Assembly (NCBI GenBank): GCA_937880095.1
Contig: CALFLK010000028.1
Span: forward strand, 13,119-77,118
Length of the DNA stretch: 64,000 nucleotides
From: an uncultured Faecalibacterium sp.
Lineage (GTDB): Bacteria; Bacillota; Clostridia; Oscillospirales; Ruminococcaceae
Reading direction: 5' to 3'
Part shown: piece after piece, positions 1 through 8,838 of the stretch
How the letters are laid out: each line of letters begins with the position of its first letter
How positions within the stretch are numbered: the first letter of the stretch is position 1
Position numbers and translations under genes: made by a program
The notes under the pieces: model-generated
The model's database searches: none
Told to the model about the DNA's origin: nothing
What the model saw: the letters and a program-made list of their open reading frames with translations, nothing else

Positions 1-1534
1 CCAACCCGCATTTGCGTTTTATCTGTGAGATGTACAGGGAAGATACCTTCAAGCCAGAATGCTCCAGCACATACGCCTTGATCTGCTCATAAGTCGCGCC
101 CTTCTGGAAACCGGACATATCCATATCCTCCAGTGAGAACTCCACCCGCACTTTCTTCGAGTCGATTTCTCCCTTGGAAAGCAAAACAACCGTCTCCACA
201 TGCTTGGTGCGGGGGAACAGGTCTACAGGATGCACTTCACCGGGGAGATAGCCGTGTTCTGCCAGATAGCGCGTATCGCGCGCAGCCGTAGCGGGGTTGC
301 AGCTGATCATAACAATCGTGCGCGGAGCCATATCGCAAATCGCGTCCAGTGTATTCTGGTCGCAGCCCTTACGGGGCGGGTCAACCAGAACAACATCCGG
401 GTGCAAGCCTTCAGCCGAAAGCTGCTGTGCAGCCTGACCGGCATCGGCGCAAAGGAAACGGCAGCGCTGTGCAATTTCGGCACCCATGCGGGCAGCATTT
501 TCATTTGCTGCGGAAATTGCTTCCGGAACAATCTCTACACCGACCAGTTCTTTGCACTGGTCCACCATGGAAAGACCGATGGTTCCCATGCCGCAATACA
601 GATCCAGCACCAAATCAGAAGGCTTGAGCTGAGCCATTTGTGCAGCGGTTTGATAGAGCATTTCAGCCGCCGGGGTGTTTACCTGATAAAAAGACATGGG
701 ACCCAGCTGGATAGGAACATTACACAGAGTATCCTCGATATAACCGGGACCGTACAGGACTTTATTTTCCTGACCCAGAATTACATTGGTGTTTTTGGTA
801 TTGATGTTCCACAGAATCGTCTTGATATCCGGGAATTTTGCAAGCAGCTCTGCCATCAACGGCTTCAGGTTCGGTACCTTTTTGCTGGCACCAACCAGGC
901 ACAGCAGAATCTGTCCGCTGTGTGCGCCCTGGCGCAGGAAGATATGGCGAATCAAACCGGTATGGATGGTTTCATCGTAAGGCGGGATGGAGAAGCGATC
1001 AAAGGCTTCGCACAGGAAAGCAGCAATCTGGTTAAAGACAGCCGGCTGGAGTTTACAGTCGTCACAGGAGACGATGCGATGTGTGCGATTAGCGTAAAAA
1101 CCGGTGCAGCATTTTCCGTCTTTGTCTTTGCCAACCGGGAACTGTGCTTTATTACGGTAGCGATCTACCTGCGGGGAGGGCAGTGTATCAGAAATCGACA
1201 GTGTCAGACCGCCCAATCGAGAAAAAGCACTTTCCACAAAATCTTTTTTTGCAGCCAGTTCAGCCTCATAAGACAGATGACGGAAGCAGCATCCGCCACA
1301 AGGAGCTGCAACAGAGCAATCCACGTTAATACGGTCTGCGGCAGGATTATCCAGACTTTCTACGATGCCGAAAGCATAGCTCTTGCAGTCTTTTACAATA
1401 CGCGCATGGATTTCATCGCCGGGTACTGTAGCCGGGACGAAAATTGCCTGATTTTCATAGCGGCCCACGCCGTTGCCATCGCTGGAAAGACCGTGGATTG
1501 TCAAAGGAATAATATCGTTCTTTTTAACGGACAT
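1..1534 (-). CDS. rlmD: 23S rRNA (uracil-5-)-methyltransferase, RlmD type (3' end outside window)
   Basis: Cytoplasmic SAM-dependent enzyme that makes 5-methyluridine in 23S rRNA (RlmD/RumA family). I translated 511 residues; the gene runs off the left edge. An N-terminal TRAM-like region (about 1-60) is followed by the Fe-S cysteines C73, C79 and C82 in the CX5CX2C spacing, with C157 or C160 as the likely fourth ligand. The SAM motif LDLYCGMGTIG lies near 310-320, VDPPRKG near 384-390, and the catalytic Cys is C412 in SCNP. ATG 1534 has AGGAG upstream. After the normal end of the enzyme (about 455) the frame continues into an extension (VRVEFSLEDMDMSGF...ATYEQIKAYVLEHSG), which is still open at the edge. 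RlmD versus the related RlmC/TrmA paralogs is not settled. Confidence 0.9.
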   Translation of the reverse strand, partial: MSVKKNDIIPLTIHGLSSDGNGVGRYENQAIFVPATVPGDEIHARIVKDCKSYAFGIVESLDNPAADRINVDCSVAAPCGGCCFRHLSYEAELAAKKDFVESAFSRLGGLTLSISDTLPSPQVDRYRNKAQFPVGKDKDGKCCTGFYANRTHRIVSCDDCKLQPAVFNQIAAFLCEAFDRFSIPPYDETIHTGLIRHIFLRQGAHSGQILLCLVGASKKVPNLKPLMAELLAKFPDIKTILWNINTKNTNVILGQENKVLYGPGYIEDTLCNVPIQLGPMSFYQVNTPAAEMLYQTAAQMAQLKPSDLVLDLYCGMGTIGLSMVDQCKELVGVEIVPEAISAANENAARMGAEIAQRCRFLCADAGQAAQQLSAEGLHPDVVLVDPPRKGCDQNTLDAICDMAPRTIVMISCNPATAARDTRYLAEHGYLPGEVHPVDLFPRTKHVETVVLLSKGEIDSKKVRVEFSLEDMDMSGFQKGATYEQIKAYVLEHSGLKVSSLYISQIKRKCGL

Positions 1535-1550
1535 AATTTCTCCTATATGA

Positions 1551-2603
1551 TTATGCAGCGTTCGTGTCTGCAGGGTCTGTTGATGCGGAATTTTCGGACG
1601 ATTCAGCAGTTTCGTCGGAAGCATGCTGCGCATCGGTGCGCAGCTGATACGGAATCCAAAAAGATCCTGTTTCGTCCGATGCAAAGTGCAGGGTATCTAC
1701 GATAGATTCATGCTGCATCAGAGCTTGTGTCAGCTGAGCGACGGTATCACTGATATACTTGGTGTCGTAATATACCATGATGCTACAGCCCAGATCAGCA
1801 GCTTGTTCTACTTCCTCAATATGGTTCATAAAAGCAGCATAGGACACATCCTGCCATTCATGTTCCTTTACCCAGTCAACTGCCTTTTCCAAGTCATGGA
1901 AATTACCGCACAAAATCATTTCCGGGGCAGTGGTGCAATCAGTCCAGCTGGTAGGGGTTTCAGGCAGGATCACATCGCCTTCATCCGGTTCCGGTTTCAG
2001 CATGGGTGGGAAACAGTTTTGGACATACACACCGTGATGCTCACATTCCTCTAATGTATCAGAGAAAAGCGGATGTTCCGGCAAATCAAAAGCAATCAAA
2101 TAGTCCAGCAACAGGTTTTCGTTGCGATCCGTGATGTTCTGCTCTCTGAAAGCGCGTGCCATTTCTTCGCCAGCCAGTTCGCTGGCATATTCCAGACGGG
2201 AACCAACAAAATACGCTTTGTCATAGCTTGCCAGATAATCTTTACCGGGATAATTGCCCACAAAGATTACCGAAGCCTGATGCTGCTTGGCGCAGGTAAA
2301 TAAATCATTGTTTTCCGGCGCAGTATCTGCTCCCACAATGACAAAAGATGCGCCATCTGTAATTGCCTGAATGGCTTCGCCCTGCCAATCCTCGACGACA
2401 GCTGCATGAGCCGGAATGCCTTGATCGGTCAATTTCTGTGCAACGTCATCATAGTTCAAGGCATAGGATGCAAGGTCTGTATAGAAAAGTGCAACCTTTG
2501 CGGTGTTGTCCGTGACCGAAAGGGCCAGCCACTGCTGCAGAATCCAAAACGCCAGCAATAATAAACAGAATGAAAAGAGAATGCGTTGGATTACCTTTTT
2601 CAT
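1551..2603 (-). CDS. membrane-anchored periplasmic-binding-protein-like sugar sensor protein
   Basis: 350 residues. The N-terminus MKKVIQRILFSFCLLLLAFW is a signal-anchor; there is no lipobox cysteine, so it is probably tethered by this helix with the rest outside. From about residue 36 the pattern fits type I sugar-binding proteins (Peripla_BP_4-like): KVALFYTDL, a repeated alpha/beta layout, FVIVGADT, ASVIFVGNYPG. The C-terminus is a Ser/Glu/Asp-rich tail (about 325-350). The start ATG overlaps the stop of the upstream AraC gene (ATGA), with GGAGGGTGA as ribosome-binding site, so the two are translationally coupled. No ABC permease or ATPase is nearby, which argues for a sensing role more than transport; that is inference. 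Confidence 0.7.
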   Translation of the reverse strand: MKKVIQRILFSFCLLLLAFWILQQWLALSVTDNTAKVALFYTDLASYALNYDDVAQKLTDQGIPAHAAVVEDWQGEAIQAITDGASFVIVGADTAPENNDLFTCAKQHQASVIFVGNYPGKDYLASYDKAYFVGSRLEYASELAGEEMARAFREQNITDRNENLLLDYLIAFDLPEHPLFSDTLEECEHHGVYVQNCFPPMLKPEPDEGDVILPETPTSWTDCTTAPEMILCGNFHDLEKAVDWVKEHEWQDVSYAAFMNHIEEVEQAADLGCSIMVYYDTKYISDTVAQLTQALMQHESIVDTLHFASDETGSFWIPYQLRTDAQHASDETAESSENSASTDPADTNAA

Positions 2604-3481
2604 TTTTGCTCACCCTCCGGCGGAGCGGTCGGATCAGTTTCGGCATCTGCGTGCGCAAAGGCTGCTACATATTTGCTTGGCGGCATACCGACAGCCTTTT
2701 TGAATACACGGGAAAAATAGAACTGATCGAAGAAACCAACCGAGACGGCAACTTCTGCGATAGAAAGCGTTGAGTTGCGCAGCAAATTGCAGGCTTCGTT
2801 GATACGGTATTCGGTCAGGTAGTCAATGGGGCTTTTACCGACATTGCTCATAAAGACACGATACAGATGGCTGCGGGATACGCCAACGCTCTTGGCAACA
2901 TCATTGATGGAAATATCGTGAGAGTAATGGAACTGAATGTACTTGATGGCATTCAGCACATACTGGCTTGCCGAGCTGGTAGCGTGAGGTTCACTGTCAC
3001 GGGTTTCCTTCATCAGTTCTGCGATGAACAGATACAGATAGCCAACCATGGCGGCTTCGTCCTGCGGCTCTAATCCGCGCGCCTTGTAAATGTTCAAAAT
3101 CGCTTCTTTCAGAGCAGAACCGTTTTTGGCGTGATGAATGGGTGCTAAATCCGTAAACGGAAGCTGTGTGGTCAATTTATTGGCACAAGCACCGTTAAAG
3201 CCGACCCAGCAGTATTCCCAGGGGTCCTCTGCGTCAGCGGTGTATACGATCAGCTGGCTGGGTTTGATCAAAAACAAATCGCCTGCCTGCAGGTTCCACT
3301 GCTCACCATTTACCTTGAAAGTGCCCTTGCCAGACAGAACAAGGTGAATCAAATAGTGGTCACGAATACCGGGACCCCAAGTATGCGCAGAAACACACTT
3401 TTCTACGCCGCAATTAAAAATAGACAACTCAACATTGTCTGTGTAATTTTGTTTGAACGCTTGTTTGTATACTTCAGACAT
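2600..3481 (-). CDS. AraC-family transcriptional regulator with cupin ligand-binding domain
   Basis: 293 residues. The N-terminal half (about 20-160) has the AraC-type cupin pattern (DHYLIHLVLSGKGTF, WNLQAGDLFLIKP). The C-terminal 100 residues carry the two helix-turn-helix motifs of the AraC/XylS DNA-binding domain (SINDVAKSVGVSRSHLYRVF and LSIAEVAVSVGFFDQFYFSR). The start ATG follows AGAGGATG. It is divergent from galK and co-transcribed with the membrane-anchored sugar-binding-like gene, so a role in galactose or galactoside control is plausible. A 13-bp palindrome lies just upstream of its start. A further short tail after the HTH (about 276-293) is charged and looks nonessential. Confidence 0.9.
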   Translation of the reverse strand: MSEVYKQAFKQNYTDNVELSIFNCGVEKCVSAHTWGPGIRDHYLIHLVLSGKGTFKVNGEQWNLQAGDLFLIKPSQLIVYTADAEDPWEYCWVGFNGACANKLTTQLPFTDLAPIHHAKNGSALKEAILNIYKARGLEPQDEAAMVGYLYLFIAELMKETRDSEPHATSSASQYVLNAIKYIQFHYSHDISINDVAKSVGVSRSHLYRVFMSNVGKSPIDYLTEYRINEACNLLRNSTLSIAEVAVSVGFFDQFYFSRVFKKAVGMPPSKYVAAFAHADAETDPTAPPEGEQK

Positions 3482-3507
3482 GATATTACATCCTCTCCCA
3501 ATCAGGT

Positions 3508-3520
3508 TACTAGACTAGTA
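3508..3520. promoter_or_regulatory. 13-bp palindrome, possible operator of the araC/galK divergent region
   Basis: TACTAG-A-CTAGTA is a perfect 6-1-6 inverted repeat 27 bp upstream of the AraC start. It overlaps a TATACT that could be the -10 of the AraC promoter. Position suggests an operator; the binding protein is unknown. Confidence 0.4.
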
Positions 3521-3567
3521 TAGCAATAAAGTCAACAAAAGTACATATCTAATTGAAGGAAATATGA

Positions 3568-3594
3568 TTGCATTTCAAGCAAAAATGTTATAAT
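3568..3594 (+). promoter_or_regulatory. putative galK promoter
   Basis: A perfect TATAAT (3589-3594) stands 75 bp before the galK start. The best -35 is TTGCAT with a short 15-bp spacer, so activator dependence is possible. Confidence 0.45.
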
Positions 3595-3668
3595 ATGAAA
3601 CTATATCTATGTAAAAAGCAGTCGATAGACACAAATAGTGGTATTGTAAAGGCAGGAGGGCGATTTGA

Positions 3669-4946
3669 ATGGCTTCCAGCAGAGATCTTTTACAAAATAT
3701 CCAGCAAGGTGATTTAGACAAAACGCTAGTACATTTATATGGAAAAGCGGCACTGCAGCGGCAAAGAAAGCGATATGCAGATGCGCTGCGCCAATTTGGC
3801 CGCTATTTCGGTGCAGCACAAGATGTGCGGATTTATTCTGTACCGGGGCGTACAGAGTTGTGCGGCAATCATACCGATCATCAAATGGGGATTGGTCTGG
3901 CTGCTGCGGTCGAGCGCGATATAATCGCTGTGGCAGCAGCACGAAACAACGAGGTGGTTCGTGTAAAATCCTACGGCTTTGATAAGCTGGATATTGTGGA
4001 TTTGCGATTGAAAGACCGACAGAGCGCAGAACACACCCATTCTGCCAGCTTGATCCGTGGAATTGGCTGCACGATAGAGCAGCGCAGCGGAAAGATTGGC
4101 GGATTTGACGCGTATACCACCAGCGATGTACTGCGTGGGTCAGGGCTGTCCAGCTCGGCTGCCTTTGAAACCATGATGGGGACGATTTGGAACGATTTGT
4201 ACAACGAAATGCGCTTTTCGCCTTTGGAAATCGCACAAATCGGTCAGTATGCGGAAAATTCCTATTTTGGAAAGCCGAGCGGCGTACTGGACCCATTAAC
4301 CTGCGCTACAGGCGGTATCATTTGCGTAGATATGGAAAGGGAAGGCGCACCGACCATTTCCAAAATCAAACATCCGGAGTTTGCACAGGATATTGTTTTG
4401 TGCATCACAGATACCGGCGGAAGCCATAGTGAGCTGACAGAAGAATTTTCGCAGGTCCGGGATGAAATGGAATCTGTGGCGAAGGTACTGGGTTGCAAAA
4501 AACTGCGGCAAGCCAGCGAAAAGGATTTGTGGGCACAACTGCCGCAGATCCGAAAAGTATGTGGGGACAGAGCTGCCCTGCGTGCGCTGCATTTTTATCA
4601 GGAGTGCCGCCGGTCCGAACAGGCATATCGGGATTTATCTGCCGGAGATGTAGCATCTTTTTTGCGGCGTATTCAGGAAAGCGAACACTCGATTTGTCAG
4701 TATAATCAGAATACATTCTGCCATACGACGGAGCAGCCTATCTCGCTGGCACTGGCGGTATCGCAAAGCGTGCTGCAGGGACGTGGTGCCTACCGGATGC
4801 AGGGAAGTGGATTTGCTGGGACAATTCAAGCATTTGTGCCGAAGGATCTTTTGCCCCAATACATCCAAAGAATGGAAGCTGTGTTTGTTCCCGGCTGCTG
4901 CGATGTAATGCGTGTACGGGAAAACGGCGCCATGCGTGTAGCATGA
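3669..4946 (+). CDS. galK: galactokinase
   Basis: 425 residues, GHMP kinase family; phosphorylates galactose to galactose-1-phosphate with ATP (Leloir pathway). Motif 1 is PGRTELCGNHTDHQ (59-72), the galactokinase signature with Asn in place of the usual Glu in GEHTDY, as seen in many Firmicutes GalK proteins. The ATP-binding GHMP loop LRGSGLSSSAAFE spans about 155-167 and motif 3, MQGSGFAGTIQAFVP, is near 390-404. The N-terminal extension (about 45 residues before the sugar-binding core) is longer than in E. coli GalK. The start has AGGAGGG seven bases upstream. galT and galE are not in the window. It is divergent from the AraC gene, and a bidirectional terminator follows. Confidence 0.92.
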   Translation: MASSRDLLQNIQQGDLDKTLVHLYGKAALQRQRKRYADALRQFGRYFGAAQDVRIYSVPGRTELCGNHTDHQMGIGLAAAVERDIIAVAAARNNEVVRVKSYGFDKLDIVDLRLKDRQSAEHTHSASLIRGIGCTIEQRSGKIGGFDAYTTSDVLRGSGLSSSAAFETMMGTIWNDLYNEMRFSPLEIAQIGQYAENSYFGKPSGVLDPLTCATGGIICVDMEREGAPTISKIKHPEFAQDIVLCITDTGGSHSELTEEFSQVRDEMESVAKVLGCKKLRQASEKDLWAQLPQIRKVCGDRAALRALHFYQECRRSEQAYRDLSAGDVASFLRRIQESEHSICQYNQNTFCHTTEQPISLALAVSQSVLQGRGAYRMQGSGFAGTIQAFVPKDLLPQYIQRMEAVFVPGCCDVMRVRENGAMRVA

Positions 4947-4965
4947 AAGCGCAATAAAGCAAAGA

Positions 4966-5002
4966 AAAAGCCTGACTCGATTGGTTTCGAGTCAGGCTTT
5001 TT
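4966..5002. terminator. bidirectional intrinsic terminator between galK and the purF paralog
   Basis: AAAAGCCTGACTCGA and its complement surround the loop TTGGTT. A-tract and T-tract flank both sides, so it can serve both convergent genes. Confidence 0.9.
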
Positions 5003-5017
5003 GGTTTCAGTCAGAGA

Positions 5018-6424
5018 TTACTCTTTGCCGTTCCAGCAGTAAGTGCAGAGCTTGCAGGGTTCCAGACCGACGGATTCGATCAGGTCATCCAGACGGTGAT
5101 AGCGCAGCGTGGTAAAGCCCAGCTGGCTGCGAATGCCTTCCAGCATAGCGTCGTAATTCTTGCTGTCGGGATTTGCATAGTCAAACAGAACTTCCTGCTC
5201 GGGATCTTTACCCTCGCGCTCCAGAATGACACGGCGGGAAATCAAATCCAGCGGAGAGGTAGAACGAGAGAAGTTCAGATACTTGCAGCCAAACATGATC
5301 GGCGGGCAGGCGGGACGTGCATGAACTTCCTTTGCGTTGCTCTGGTACAGGAAATCAGCGGTTTCACGCAGCTGTGTGCCACGCACGATGGAGTCATCGA
5401 TCAGCAGCAGACGCTTGTTGTCGATCAGCTGAGAAACAGGGATCAGCTTCATACGGGCAATCATGTTGCGCTGTTCCTGGCTGGTCGGCATAAAGGAACG
5501 AGGCCAAGTGGGCGTGTACTTGATAAACGGGCGAGTGAAAGGAATATGCTTTTCGTTTGCATAGCCGATTGCGTGGGGGACACCGGAATCCGGCACACCA
5601 GCAACGCTGTCAACCGTAACATCGTCACGTTTTGCCAGCAGACGACCGCAGTTGTAGCGCATCTGCTCTACGTTTACACCTTCGTAAGTAGAAGTGGGGT
5701 AACCGTAGTAAGACCACAGGAAGGTGCAAATCTTCATTTCTTTGCGGGCAGGAGAAACGATCTCGTACTTGTCCGGGGTCATAAAGATGATTTCAGCAGG
5801 TCCCAGTTCCTTGCACTGGGTGTATCCCAGATTCAGGAATGCAAAGCTCTCGAAAGAAACGCAGTAAGCGCCTTCTTTTTTGCCCATGATAATGGGGGTA
5901 CGACCCATGCGGTCGCGTGCTGCATAAATACCCTTGTCAGTCAGCAGCAAAATGGACATGGAGCCCTGAATCTTTTCCTGTGCGTACAGCAGACCTTCGA
6001 CAAAGCTGTCTTTCTGATCAATCAGAGCTGCAACGATTTCAGTAGGATTGATTTGTTTGCCGCTCATTTCCAAAAAGTGAGCGTGACCTTCCCGGAAGAA
6101 CTCGTTGACCAGCTCGTCTGTGTTGGTAATGCGACCAACCGTAGTAATCGCATAGCTGCCCAGACGGGAGTTGACCAGCAGGGGCTGCGGTTCAAAGTCA
6201 GAAATGCAGCCGATGCCCAGATGACCATGCAGGTCCTCTACATCTCGCTCAAATTTTGTACGGAAAGGGGAGTTTTGAATATTGTGAATTGCGCGGTGAA
6301 AACCGTCCTCATCGTAAACTGCCAGACCGCCGCGCTTCGTACCTAAATGGGAGTGATAGTCTGTGCCGAAGAACAAATCCATCACACAATCTTTTTGAGA
6401 TGCAACACCATAAAATCCGCCCAT
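5018..6424 (-). CDS. amidophosphoribosyltransferase-like protein lacking the glutaminase nucleophile (PurF paralog)
   Basis: 468 residues from ATG 6424, which follows AAGGAGG; the longer frame has no such site. It has both PurF parts: a class II glutamine-amidotransferase-like N-half and a phosphoribosyltransferase C-half with the PRPP loop LLLIDDSIVRGTQL (339-352) and a cysteine-rich end (C457, C460, C463) like the Fe-S ligands of B. subtilis-type PurF. The N-terminus is MGGFYGV where PurF has CGVFGI, so the catalytic Cys is replaced by Gly; the nearest Cys is residue 13. It may use ammonia, or be regulatory, or make another phosphoribosylamine-type product. No purine genes are adjacent and it has its own promoter. 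Confidence 0.8.
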   Translation of the reverse strand: MGGFYGVASQKDCVMDLFFGTDYHSHLGTKRGGLAVYDEDGFHRAIHNIQNSPFRTKFERDVEDLHGHLGIGCISDFEPQPLLVNSRLGSYAITTVGRITNTDELVNEFFREGHAHFLEMSGKQINPTEIVAALIDQKDSFVEGLLYAQEKIQGSMSILLLTDKGIYAARDRMGRTPIIMGKKEGAYCVSFESFAFLNLGYTQCKELGPAEIIFMTPDKYEIVSPARKEMKICTFLWSYYGYPTSTYEGVNVEQMRYNCGRLLAKRDDVTVDSVAGVPDSGVPHAIGYANEKHIPFTRPFIKYTPTWPRSFMPTSQEQRNMIARMKLIPVSQLIDNKRLLLIDDSIVRGTQLRETADFLYQSNAKEVHARPACPPIMFGCKYLNFSRSTSPLDLISRRVILEREGKDPEQEVLFDYANPDSKNYDAMLEGIRSQLGFTTLRYHRLDDLIESVGLEPCKLCTYCWNGKE

Positions 6425-6462
6425 AAAAACCTCCTTGTCGGAGCGTTGAATCATACAACCCC

Positions 6463-6491
6463 ATGATAGTCTCTGTCAGTCCATTCGTCAA
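6463..6491 (-). promoter_or_regulatory. sigma-A-type promoter of the purF paralog
   Basis: On the minus strand TTGACG, a 17-bp spacer and TATCAT lie about 40 bp before the start codon. Confidence 0.65.
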
Positions 6492-6714
6492 TCTTTCTGA
6501 AAAAAGACAGACTTTTGTTTCGGGCAAAGTAACAAAATATAAGCGCTGAAAGGTATAAATATGTTCTTTTTGTCGGTTGAAAAAGTGAGATATACGGAAA
6601 TGAAAAGCAGAAAAAGTTGAAAAGTGAACAGGACGGAATCAAAAGCGAGAAGTTAAGCGGAAATCGGAAAAACAAGCAGACCGGAATAGACAGTACAGAG
6701 GGCAAATCGATTGC
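6492..6714. other. non-coding AT-rich stretch
   Basis: Part of a 458-bp gap between two divergent genes. Short minus-strand frames exist but have no start context or recognisable composition. Nothing supportable was seen here. Confidence 0.5.
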
Positions 6715-6744
6715 TTGACATTGCTCCTAAAACGTGTTTACTAT
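6715..6744 (+). promoter_or_regulatory. putative promoter of the GT-C-like membrane gene
   Basis: TTGACA (6715-6720) is followed at 18 bp by TACTAT, with TATAAT three bases further on (21-bp spacing). The leader to the start codon is about 130 bp. Confidence 0.5.
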
Positions 6745-6882
6745 AATAAAATATAATGGATTCTTTATGGGAGTTATAAGAAGTAAAAGTCGAATGGAAT
6801 CATTTTGCGCAAGGACCCACTGTTTTTTTGGCGAAAAGGGTTCTCTTGAATTTGGATACAACGGACAGGATAGGGAGGATGT

Positions 6883-8838
6883 ATGGTTGCTTTAATACCT
6901 GTTGCAATTTTAAGCTGTGCCAGTATTGCAATGGCAGATTATTTGAAAAAGAGCGGTGCAATCACATATTTGATTTTGTTGATGGCATCTTTGAATGTTT
7001 TGTATCTTGCGGCGCTGGTAGATATGATTCGACCGGCAGCAGCGTTGATATTTGTTTTGCTCCTAGGCTTCAGCATCTTTTATTTTTTGAAAAAAGGCAA
7101 AAAGAAAACGCTCGAAGCCGTGAAAAAGAACGTCGATATTTACATGGCGTTAAACTGGATTTCCAGCATATTGTTCGCAGTAACTTTTACCCTGCAGCAG
7201 CCCAGACTGTATTACTGGGATGAACTGGTATTTTGGGGGCCATCGGCAAAATACCTGAAGCTGACACATCATCTGCATACGGTAGGAATCAATCCGTATC
7301 AAAAATATAGTAATTATCCTGCAGGCAATGCAGTGATCCATTACTTTTTCAGCTTTTTCACATCGGAATTTGTGGAGCATATTTTGCTGCTTTCCTACGC
7401 ACTGGTTTATTTTGCAGTATTCAGCATGATTGCTCGTGTGATTTATGAAAAAACAAAAAATCATATGGCTGCAATCGCCAGCTACTTTGTGCTGTTTTTG
7501 ACACCCTTTATGTCCAGGACCCATGCACCTTTGCCGGATTACAGCAGTTTGTCCTACGCTTACGGAACAGCAATGGCCGATTTTAACATTGCCGTACTTT
7601 TTGCGGCGGTGATCGGTCTGTATCTGGCGGATCGAAAAAAGCCTTGGTTCTTGCTGCCGCTGGTGTATCTGGCGACCATTAAGCGCGCAGGTATCTTTTT
7701 CGTTTTGCTGGCGGTATGCGTGATTGTATGCTTCGAATTCTTCTCCGCCGGTAAAATACCGGAAAAAATCAAGAAGGGCTGTGTTGCGCTGCTGACACTA
7801 TTGCTGATTCCGTTGGCGTGTGTCGGTATCTTTGGCCTTTCGCTGCGCACAAATTTACAGCCGCAGGAATCACTGCTTTCCGACAGTGCGCAGGAAACAG
7901 AGCTGCAAAGCGAATTGCCGGATACACTGGAAGAGAAGAATACCGATACACCGCTTTGTATTGTATTCCCGCATTTGGGCAACGACAAGTACCATAAAGC
8001 ACTGTGGGATATGACGGATCATTTCCAGCATAACCATGAAACGATTTTCGGCAGGGATGCAGTTTTGATTGCAGGTTTGCTTCTGTTGGGGCTGCTGGCT
8101 GCAAAAGGAGCAAAGCGCGAAAATCGGCTGGGCGTTTTGGCAGTCAATATCGGATTGACGGCGGGCTGCTTTGTTTACAGCCGTATCGTGGCATATCAGA
8201 TTCATCTGTGGAGCGGCGAAATGGTGGAATACCCGCGCTATATGCAAAGCTATTACTTCGCTTGGATGATGACTGTTTTTGTTCTTGTAATGGCGGCACC
8301 CCATACAAAAGCACTGGTGAAACAAATTGTATTGTGCGGAATCCTTGTGGTTACCATGGGCAGCATTGCAAAGGCTGGTTTGACGTATACTGCTTTGGAT
8401 GCACCGCAAAATGCATATGCAGATGCGCTGCGTATCGAGCAGACGTTGAAACCAATCAAAGAAGTTCTGGATGAAGACGATTCGGTGTATCTGGTTTATA
8501 AAGATTTGGATGAGCTGACCTTTATTCGGCATCAGTACAATTTCCTGCCCAACAATGTAAGTGTTGATGAAAAGCAGATCGGGTTGGATTTTTCCATTGG
8601 TTTCCGGGAAGAAATCGATGAAAACAGTGAGCTGCAGCACTATAATATAGCAGCACCATACTACTTTGAAGAGGTGATGCACGCGGGTTTTGATTACGTT
8701 TATGTGGTCGAGGCAGATAAGGAGTTTAAGGACTCGTATGGCTCGCTTTTCTCGGATGGTCTAACGGATGGAAAACTGTATAAGGTGACTTATGAGGACG
8801 TTCCTATGCAGGAGGTAACAGAATGCACGAAAAAGTGA
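6883..8838 (+). CDS. polytopic membrane protein, GT-C glycosyltransferase-like
   Basis: 651 residues with about twelve hydrophobic segments between 1 and 510, then a soluble C-terminal domain (about 515-651). The first extracytoplasmic loop contains YYWDELVFWGPSAKYL near 115-130; acidic residues in this place are typical of GT-C transferases (PMT/ArnT/dolichyl-P-mannose type), but I do not recognise the subfamily. A hydrophilic insert near 325-350 separates helices. The start ATG has AGGGAGG upstream. The end overlaps the next gene by 16 bp, so the two form a unit. The acceptor (lipid, wall polymer or protein) cannot be inferred. Confidence is high for a membrane protein and low for the enzymatic class. 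Confidence 0.55.
   Translation: MVALIPVAILSCASIAMADYLKKSGAITYLILLMASLNVLYLAALVDMIRPAAALIFVLLLGFSIFYFLKKGKKKTLEAVKKNVDIYMALNWISSILFAVTFTLQQPRLYYWDELVFWGPSAKYLKLTHHLHTVGINPYQKYSNYPAGNAVIHYFFSFFTSEFVEHILLLSYALVYFAVFSMIARVIYEKTKNHMAAIASYFVLFLTPFMSRTHAPLPDYSSLSYAYGTAMADFNIAVLFAAVIGLYLADRKKPWFLLPLVYLATIKRAGIFFVLLAVCVIVCFEFFSAGKIPEKIKKGCVALLTLLLIPLACVGIFGLSLRTNLQPQESLLSDSAQETELQSELPDTLEEKNTDTPLCIVFPHLGNDKYHKALWDMTDHFQHNHETIFGRDAVLIAGLLLLGLLAAKGAKRENRLGVLAVNIGLTAGCFVYSRIVAYQIHLWSGEMVEYPRYMQSYYFAWMMTVFVLVMAAPHTKALVKQIVLCGILVVTMGSIAKAGLTYTALDAPQNAYADALRIEQTLKPIKEVLDEDDSVYLVYKDLDELTFIRHQYNFLPNNVSVDEKQIGLDFSIGFREEIDENSELQHYNIAAPYYFEEVMHAGFDYVYVVEADKEFKDSYGSLFSDGLTDGKLYKVTYEDVPMQEVTECTKK

Noticed and set aside
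200..1705. 501-residue plus-strand frame at the left edge
   Set aside because: It is antisense to RlmD, whose Fe-S, SAM and catalytic motifs are clear on the minus strand.
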